A stretch of DNA of 33,857 nt from positions 1 through 33,857 of IMG/VR virus record IMGVR_UViG_3300004369_000068, one strand, 5' to 3'. Under the pieces are notes generated by a model that made no database searches, was not told the DNA's origin, and worked only from the letters and a program-made list of their open reading frames with translations. Made by a program: the position numbers and the translations under genes. Of this stretch, positions 29,641-33,857 are shown one piece after another; the first letter of the stretch is position 1; every line of letters begins with the position of its first letter. Source of the stretch: a virus.

Positions 29641-30223
29641 CCCCTACCAGAGCGAGTTCACTGTGCCCGGCGACCCCGTGCCGCAATCGCGGCCGAGGGT
29701 CACACGCTCAGGGAATGTGTACTACGCCGACCGCATTGTGAGATACCGCCGCGAGGTGGTACTGGCGGCCCGTGCTGCCAGACTGCCGCTGCGGGAGGGT
29801 CCAGTCTGGCTTGGCATCGAGGCAGTGTTCCAAAGGCCCAAGTCCCATATTAAAAAACGGGGGGGGGTGGGGGTGCGACCCGATGCCGCCGCCTTCCCGT
29901 TTAGTCGAGGCGATTGCAGCAACCTAGCGAAAGGCATTGAGGACGCACTTCTCGGCGTTGCTTACAAGGACGACTCGCAAGTGGTGGAGCTGACAGTCAG
30001 GAAACGCTGGGCAAAGCCCGGCGAGGATGCCGCGGCAATTGTCACCATCTGTGACATTGAACCGCTTCCAGACGTTGCCGAGAAGAGGCGTGATGCAGTG
30101 AAAAGAAGCTGGACAGTAGCCGAGCGAGAAGAGCGGCGAGTGCACAAGCCGAGGACGCTGCAAGAAGAGCGAATGTTACAATGGGGTGACATTCTGCGCG
30201 ATGAGGATTTGGATGCCGGATGA
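29630..30223 (+). CDS. rusA-like: RusA-like Holliday junction resolvase
   Basis: 197 aa, GTG start overlapping the PP-loop gene by 11 nt. FTVPGDPVPQSRPRVTRSGNVYYAD..., GDCSNLAKGIEDALLGVAYKDDSQVVELTVRKRW with acidic D95, D105 and D114/D115 (motif D..N..K...DAL......DD.QV) is typical of RusA. Resolves recombination intermediates or trims branched DNA before packaging. Contains the G9-T-G5 tract (29859-29873), encoding KKRGGVGV. C-terminal tail of about 60 residues is a charged extension not found in short RusA proteins. Confidence 0.9.
   Translation: METDPYQSEFTVPGDPVPQSRPRVTRSGNVYYADRIVRYRREVVLAARAARLPLREGPVWLGIEAVFQRPKSHIKKRGGVGVRPDAAAFPFSRGDCSNLAKGIEDALLGVAYKDDSQVVELTVRKRWAKPGEDAAAIVTICDIEPLPDVAEKRRDAVKRSWTVAEREERRVHKPRTLQEERMLQWGDILRDEDLDAG
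29859..29873 (+). repeat. G9-T-G5 tract in the RusA-like gene
   Basis: One of several G7-9 runs in coding sequence. It follows an A-run (TAAAAAAC) and is in the RusA-like reading frame. Compare 31585-31597 (G8-T-G4) and 32349-32360 (G8-T-G3). Confidence 0.7.
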
Positions 30224-30437
30224 AGAAGTCAGCAATATGGGCGATCCAATCGCAACTGTCATATTGCAGAGCGATGGCAAGGGCTATGAGCTGATATTGG
30301 CCGGGGGCGGTGGCGTCGTCAGAAAGCACGAGTTTTTCGGCCCGTTCAAAAGTAACAAAAAGAAAGCCAGGGCGACGTTGCGGTTGCTCTGGCACATTGC
30401 CTACCAAACAATTCAGGACGAGGTGCTTGATGATTAG
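30213..30437 (+). CDS. Small unknown protein
   Basis: 74 aa from ATG 30213 (GAGG about 7 nt upstream); ATG 30237 is another option. ATVILQSDGKGYELILAGGGGVVRKHEFFGPFKSNKKKARATLRLLWHIAYQTIQDEVLDD: an alpha/beta mini-domain with a basic patch. Overlaps RusA by 11 nt and the next gene by 8 nt. No family call. Confidence 0.58.
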   Translation: MPDEEVSNMGDPIATVILQSDGKGYELILAGGGGVVRKHEFFGPFKSNKKKARATLRLLWHIAYQTIQDEVLDD

Positions 30438-30804
30438 CAGCAAGCCTCTGATGATCGCCTCGCAGAAATTAAATCTGCACGACAAAGTGACGGCATACAT
30501 TGCCCAGGCACGAACGGCGGCCGCCGATGGTCTAACGATTGCCGAGCTGGCCGAGCTCATCGTGGCAGCGATGCGGCTCGCCATCGCGGCAGTCGATCAC
30601 CTAGAGCTGGCCGGTGACACGAAGCGGCAGATTGTGGCTGACTTGGCGGCAACGCTGTTCGATGAGTTCGCTGATCTGCTTGTGCCGACCGTGCTGCGGC
30701 CGATGTGGTGGCTGGTCAAGCCAACGCTTCGCACGTTCGTACACGCTGCCGCCGCTGGTGCTGTTGATGCCCTTCTTCCTCTCGTAAGGATTGCCGACGA
30801 ATGA
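30430..30804 (+). CDS. Amphipathic helical protein (possibly membrane-associated)
   Basis: 124 aa from ATG 30430. VTAYIAQARTAAADGLTIAELAELIVAAMRLAIAAVDHLELAGDTKRQIVADLAATLFDEFADLLVPTVLRPMWWLVKPTLRTFVHAAAAGAVDALLPLVR. The layout (long helix, conserved-looking TKRQIV, then a Trp/Ala-rich hydrophobic stretch) might suit a holin-like protein. No clear transmembrane count; the call is speculative. Confidence 0.6.
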   Translation: MISSKPLMIASQKLNLHDKVTAYIAQARTAAADGLTIAELAELIVAAMRLAIAAVDHLELAGDTKRQIVADLAATLFDEFADLLVPTVLRPMWWLVKPTLRTFVHAAAAGAVDALLPLVRIADE

Positions 30805-31061
30805 TGACCTGGTTGCTCGCGGTTGCGGCCGCTGCTGTTGCGTTATGGCCGACCGGCAAAAAGGCTGCACCCTCGGCCTATGTGCCGAGCACGCTTGAGA
30901 TTGACCCGCCGAAGCGTCAGACAACGTACCTCGATGCGGTTGCTTGTTTGCAAAAAGTCAGACAGCGACTCACGCACACAAATCATCTTGAGGACGAGCA
31001 GACCGAAGCCTTAGACGTCCTGACGCTGGCACTGTCAGCAGGGAGCGACGTCGAAGAATGA
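30801..31061 (+). CDS. Small N-terminally anchored membrane protein
   Basis: 86 aa: TWLLAVAAAAVALWPTGKK is one hydrophobic segment, then a Pro-rich linker and a helical cytoplasmic or periplasmic tail (LDAVACLQKVRQRLTHTNHLEDEQTEALDVLTLALSAG). ATGA coupled on both sides. First of several membrane-anchored genes. No family assigned. Confidence 0.65.
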   Translation: MMTWLLAVAAAAVALWPTGKKAAPSAYVPSTLEIDPPKRQTTYLDAVACLQKVRQRLTHTNHLEDEQTEALDVLTLALSAGSDVEE

Positions 31062-31504
31062 GAGCCAGGCTGCTAATCATCGCCGTGATGTTTGCGTTGT
31101 ACTGGCTGAGCCGCCCAGGCCCGGCTGAGCCGACACCGGCACCGCCGCCGCCCGGCGAGCTAGACCTGGCGGGAGCGTTCAGCGGCGAGACTGCCGCCGA
31201 CGATGCGGCAATCGTTGCGGCCCTAGCTGGTGAGCTGGCCGATTGCATCGAGTTCGACCGGATGACTGCCGATCCTGTGCTGACCAGCGGCGTTGCACTC
31301 GACCAGCTACGCACCCGCTCGCGGGAGTTCCGCTGCGACGGCCGGATTTTGGGCGAGCAGCATCCCGAGCTGGCCCGACGAGTTGGCGACTACCTCGACC
31401 GCAAGCTCGGCAACGCTGGCGGGCCTGTCACGCCCGAGCAGCTGAGCAAGTGGGTGAGCTGCTACCGCGAGATTGAGAGGGCCGCCACCAGTGCCATACG
31501 ATAG
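31058..31504 (+). CDS. Membrane-anchored protein with Pro-rich linker and helical domain
   Basis: 148 aa. RARLLIIAVMFALYWLSRPG is an anchor; PAEPTPAPPPPG a linker; then AGELADCIEFDRMTADPVLTSGVALDQLRTRSREFRCDGRILG and LARRVGDYLDRKLGN..VTPEQLSKWVSCYREIERAATSA. I associate this layout with planctomycete prophages, but cannot verify. Overlaps the next gene by 14 nt. Confidence 0.65.
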   Translation: MRARLLIIAVMFALYWLSRPGPAEPTPAPPPPGELDLAGAFSGETAADDAAIVAALAGELADCIEFDRMTADPVLTSGVALDQLRTRSREFRCDGRILGEQHPELARRVGDYLDRKLGNAGGPVTPEQLSKWVSCYREIERAATSAIR

Positions 31505-32570
31505 GCCAGGCTGGCGGCTCGCAGTCGCTGGCATGCTCATCACGCTGTATGCCCTTGCGTTGTGGAACGCCCCCGAAAGAAACAGGGGGGGGTGGGGTGC
31601 CGACTCAAACTTCGGTTACCAGCCAGACCCGGCCGGAGCCGCTGAGTTTCTTGAATCGCTTGATGTGCGATTTTTCTCTGATGCCGCACCGGACGCGATG
31701 GAGAAGGCCGAGGAGGTCGATACCTTCCTGTGGCGGCAGCTCAACGACGCCTGCCTAGCACGTTACGGCGAGCCATTCACGCCAGGCCGCCAGCTAAACG
31801 GTTCCTGCGTTGCCTGGGGAGCAATGCACGCTGTCTGGATTGCCGAGGCTATCGAGTGGAAGCTAGGCAACCGCAGCGAGCCACCCGTCATGCCAAGCAC
31901 GGAAAGCATCTATGGCGGCAGTAGGGTAGAAGCGAGAGGTAAGCCGGGCGACGGTGCCAGGCCAGTCGGCGGCTGGAGCGATGGCAGCACCGGATACGCT
32001 GCTGCCAAGTGGCTCAGAGATTGGGGCGTCATCTACCGGCGAGACTACGGCGACGGCCTCGACCTTCGCACCTACAGCAAAGATGTCGAGAAGCGTTGGG
32101 GCGCATACGGTAACGGTGGCGAAGGCGACGGCGGCCGCTTCGATAAGGTTGCATCCGAGACACCATGCCGCCACGTTGTCGCGGTGAAGACCTGGGCCGA
32201 GCTGGTCGCAGCGATCACCAGCGGTTTCCCGGTCACGATTGCAAGCAGCCAAGGCTTTAACAAGACGCGAGACGCTGACGGATTCTGCAAAGCGAGCGGA
32301 ACATGGATGCACCAGATGTGCATTGCCGGAATCCGTTTCAAAAAAAATGGGGGGGGTGGGTTGCCCCGCGACGGTGCTCTGATCGTCAACAGTTGGGGGG
32401 ACTACGTTCAAGGCGGCAAGTGGCCCGACGATCAGCCCGATGGCACCTTCTGGGCAGAGCGTGAGACTGTCGAGCGAATACTAAGCCAGGGCGATTGCTG
32501 GGCGATTGCCGAGGTGGAGTTCAAGTGGCGTGACATTCGACATGACAAGTGGTTGGGAGTTGAGCAGTGA
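31491..32570 (+). CDS. Membrane-anchored papain-like cysteine protease (C1-type)
   Basis: 359 aa from GTG 31491. One N-terminal hydrophobic segment (RLAVAGMLITLYALALW), then an extracytoplasmic region. Catalytic-type residues in papain order: C106 in RQLNGSCVAWGAMHA, H274 in GTWMHQMCIAGI, N300 in LIVNSWGDY. Also STESIYGGSRVEARG and DGSTGYAAAKWLRDWGVIYRRDYGD. Could cleave host or phage proteins, or act as an unusual lysis enzyme; substrate unknown. Two G-tracts lie in the gene (31585-31597, 32349-32360). Coupled by ATGA-like overlap to the next membrane gene. Confidence 0.78.
   Translation: MPYDRPGWRLAVAGMLITLYALALWNAPERNRGGWGADSNFGYQPDPAGAAEFLESLDVRFFSDAAPDAMEKAEEVDTFLWRQLNDACLARYGEPFTPGRQLNGSCVAWGAMHAVWIAEAIEWKLGNRSEPPVMPSTESIYGGSRVEARGKPGDGARPVGGWSDGSTGYAAAKWLRDWGVIYRRDYGDGLDLRTYSKDVEKRWGAYGNGGEGDGGRFDKVASETPCRHVVAVKTWAELVAAITSGFPVTIASSQGFNKTRDADGFCKASGTWMHQMCIAGIRFKKNGGGGLPRDGALIVNSWGDYVQGGKWPDDQPDGTFWAERETVERILSQGDCWAIAEVEFKWRDIRHDKWLGVEQ
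31585..31597 (+). repeat. G8-T-G4 tract in the papain-like gene
   Basis: Run of 8 G, T, then 4 G, following GAAAGAAACA. It codes for RGGWG in the linker after the membrane segment, so the length could be tuned by slippage. Confidence 0.7.
32349..32360 (+). repeat. G8-T-G3 tract in the papain-like gene
   Basis: Follows seven A (AAAAAAAT). It encodes NGGGG just before the catalytic Asn segment. Same pattern as the other G-tracts. Confidence 0.7.
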
Positions 32571-32815
32571 AACTTCTTGAGCGTTACAAGGTTTTTGTAG
32601 TGGTGGCCCTTCTGGCGTTTGCCCTCGGCTCATACGTTGCCAACGAGACTGGGCGACGATCAGAGCGGCCCATGCTGCGGTGGATCAGCACCGCGGCGAA
32701 GTGGGGCTTGCGTGCGATGGTATTCCTTGATCCACCGCCGCCCGTCGAGCAGCAATACCAGACGTGCATCGGTGCCGATGGTTACCGGCAGCTCGACCAT
32801 CAGCGGAGCCTGTAG
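32567..32815 (+). CDS. Small membrane protein
   Basis: 82 aa. LLERYKVFVVVALLAFALGSYVANETGRRSERPMLRWISTAAKWGLRAMVFL contains one N-terminal transmembrane segment and an amphipathic one, then a Pro-rich tail with a single Cys (TCIGADGYRQLDHQ). Fourth membrane protein in a row, so a candidate component of the lysis or superinfection cassette. Family not recognised. Confidence 0.62.
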   Translation: MKLLERYKVFVVVALLAFALGSYVANETGRRSERPMLRWISTAAKWGLRAMVFLDPPPPVEQQYQTCIGADGYRQLDHQRSL

Positions 32816-33136
32816 ATGAACTGGCTGGCAGCGATCCTGACGTGGTTTGCGGCTGACCCGCACGCCATCGACACCGAGCGACCGCGGGCCGCCGCGTGCG
32901 TGATGGCGGCACATGCCAGCATGGCAAAACAAGGGGGTCAGGATGCCGCAGAAGATACCAACACTGAGGCCTCCTTGGTTGTGCCAGGTGGAGGCATCGC
33001 AAAAGCGGGACGAAACGAACCGGCTGACAGCAGCGGAGCGAGGATATTGCAGCAAACGCCACAAGGCGTGGCGTCAGGCTGTACTGACGGCAAGTGCGTG
33101 GCAGTGCCGCGAGTGCGGCAAAGTGTGCGCCGGTGA
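32816..33136 (+). CDS. Small protein overlapping the HNH gene
   Basis: 106 aa. MNWLAAILTWFAADPHAIDTERPRAAACVMAAHASM is its own sequence; the remainder (SLVVPGGGIAKAGRNEPADSS...SGCTDGKCVAVPRVR) is read in another frame of the HNH gene for 194 nt. The first about 42 codons fill a stretch with no other gene. The Cys-xxx-GKC C-terminus resembles small-protein tails. Confidence is moderate. Confidence 0.48.
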   Translation: MNWLAAILTWFAADPHAIDTERPRAAACVMAAHASMAKQGGQDAAEDTNTEASLVVPGGGIAKAGRNEPADSSGARILQQTPQGVASGCTDGKCVAVPRVRQSVRR

Positions 33137-33830
33137 GAGAGACGCGCACGCTGACCACACCAGCCCAGTCGTTGTGGGTACTGAATACTGCGAGAACGGG
33201 CTGAGCAGATACGACCCAGCGGCCGGGCAGTGCCTGTGTGCATCGTGCCACGGAAGGAAAACAGCGAGAGAGCAAAATGGCGCTAGCGATAAAGGCTCTT
33301 GGTCGCCTCACCCCAAATGGTTACCAAAAAGCAAAATCCCGCTGATCGTGGTTTGCGGCCCCCCAGCATCAGGCAAAAACGCATACGTCGAAGCTAAAAT
33401 GAAACCGGGAGACCTTGTGATTGACCTAGACGAAATAGGTTCTCGGATGGCAAACACCGCGACGCATTGCTGGGACAGGCGATTGCTGCCGCGTGCCATG
33501 CGGCACAGAAACAAAATGCTTGCGGACCTTGGCACTAAGGCCGCGAGCCACTACAAGCGAGCCTGGTTGATAGTTTGTGAGCCGTTGCCCGAGTACCGCC
33601 AGTATTGGGTTGACAAGCTAGGGGCGAAAGAGGTGGTTGTGATAGAAACACCAGAGCGAGCTTGCGAGTCTCGCATACTATCAGCGAAGGATCGTAGGCA
33701 GCAGAGCGGCACTGCTAGAGACTGGTGGCGTGAGTATGTGCCGAGGCACGGCGATAAGGTTGTGCGGCCCGCAAAACGCCGCAGCGGGCCTGTTATGGGC
33801 AAGATTGAGCAAGTGGATGGGGGGGAGTAA
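32943..33830 (+). CDS. HNH endonuclease fused to a P-loop kinase-like domain
   Basis: 295 aa from ATG 32943. The N-terminal HNH has ERGYCSKRHKAWR, zinc knuckle CRECG (C55, C58), DAHADHTSP (H69, D71, H72) and CLCASCHGRKTARE (C99, C102, H103). From residue about 130 there is a P-loop domain: IPLIVVCGPPASGKNAYVE (Walker A with Asn in the Ser/Thr position), LVIDLDEIGSRM, and arginine-rich segments. HNH proteins flanking terminase are known parts of HK97-type packaging (established), so it likely cuts or matures DNA. The fused kinase-like half is unusual. Confidence 0.85.
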   Translation: MPQKIPTLRPPWLCQVEASQKRDETNRLTAAERGYCSKRHKAWRQAVLTASAWQCRECGKVCAGERDAHADHTSPVVVGTEYCENGLSRYDPAAGQCLCASCHGRKTAREQNGASDKGSWSPHPKWLPKSKIPLIVVCGPPASGKNAYVEAKMKPGDLVIDLDEIGSRMANTATHCWDRRLLPRAMRHRNKMLADLGTKAASHYKRAWLIVCEPLPEYRQYWVDKLGAKEVVVIETPERACESRILSAKDRRQQSGTARDWWREYVPRHGDKVVRPAKRRSGPVMGKIEQVDGGE

Positions 33831-33849
33831 GTCACGGGGAGGCCGTTTT

Positions 33850-33857
33850 ATGAAAAC
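33850..33857 (+). CDS. Possible start of a gene cut by the window end
   Basis: ATGAAAAC at 33850, preceded by GGGGAGG (33836-33842) with 7 nt spacing, which is a good RBS. If the window ends join, the frame would close after only 12 codons (at position 31), just before terS. Otherwise the gene continues outside the window. Confidence 0.3.

Noticed and set aside
1-33857. tRNA or rRNA genes
   Set aside because: I looked for cloverleaf-like anticodon and T-loop patterns (GTTCRANNC) and found no convincing one by eye.
1-33857. Insertion sequence or transposase
   Set aside because: No transposase-like ORF or terminal inverted repeats with target duplications seen; the only recombinase is the integrase.

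Overview
The window is the genome, or nearly the whole genome, of a temperate tailed double-stranded DNA phage (or its prophage) with an HK97-type head and a long non-contractile tail. It begins at the terminase small subunit and ends just after an HNH endonuclease gene, the usual left neighbour of that terminase, so the two ends may join on a circular or cos/pac map. The DNA is GC-rich (about 60% by eye). Genes are packed with many ATGA-type stop/start overlaps, and every gene except the integrase lies on the + strand. The host cannot be read off directly. Several families (cysteine-rich mini-proteins, a membrane-anchored papain-like protease, a short membrane protein with a long acidic ectodomain, RCC1 and FG-GAP-like fibre proteins) remind me of planctomycete prophages, but this is an impression only.

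Layout. (1) 45-7929, DNA packaging, head and neck: TerS, TerL, portal, prohead protease, a small zinc ribbon, major capsid protein, connector and head-tail joining proteins. (2) 7929-11605, tail: three related tube-like proteins in tandem, a gpG/gpGT-type chaperone pair joined by a well-supported -1 frameshift signal, and the tape measure. (3) 11605-18731, tail tip, fibres and adhesins: beta-rich, Ig-like, FG-GAP-like and RCC1 propeller proteins, interleaved with very small proteins. (4) 18715-20315: a small Cys protein, a metallophosphoesterase and a MazG-like/DUF1599 pyrophosphohydrolase. (5) 20263-21180: tyrosine integrase on the - strand. (6) 21181-22367: the regulatory switch, with an excisionase-like HTH protein, several mini-ORFs, candidate sigma70-type promoters and a family of CGGTAYC operator-like sites. 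(7) 22368-30223, early replication, recombination and modification: RecT-like protein, beta-class DNA methyltransferase, possible PD-(D/E)XK protein, DUF1376 replication protein, G39P-like helicase loader, DnaN sliding clamp, PP-loop (PAPS reductase-like) protein and RusA resolvase. (8) 30213-32815: mostly membrane proteins, including the papain-like protease, the best candidate for the lysis or host-interaction cassette. (9) 32816-33830: a small protein overlapping an HNH/P-loop fusion, probably part of the packaging machinery.

How it works together. The integrase and HTH protein would control integration and excision. The switch region fires the rightward early operon (annealing protein, clamp, loader, resolvase), which replicates the DNA using host polymerase. 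The methyltransferase and PP-loop protein may modify DNA. Late genes package DNA (HNH plus TerS/TerL/portal) and build the siphovirus tail. I found no recognisable CI-type repressor, classical endolysin, DNA polymerase, replicative helicase or baseplate hub, and no tRNA or CRISPR. No stretch longer than 300 bases lacks a candidate gene. The longest are 21181-21405 and about 22186-22367, and both hold regulatory sequence.
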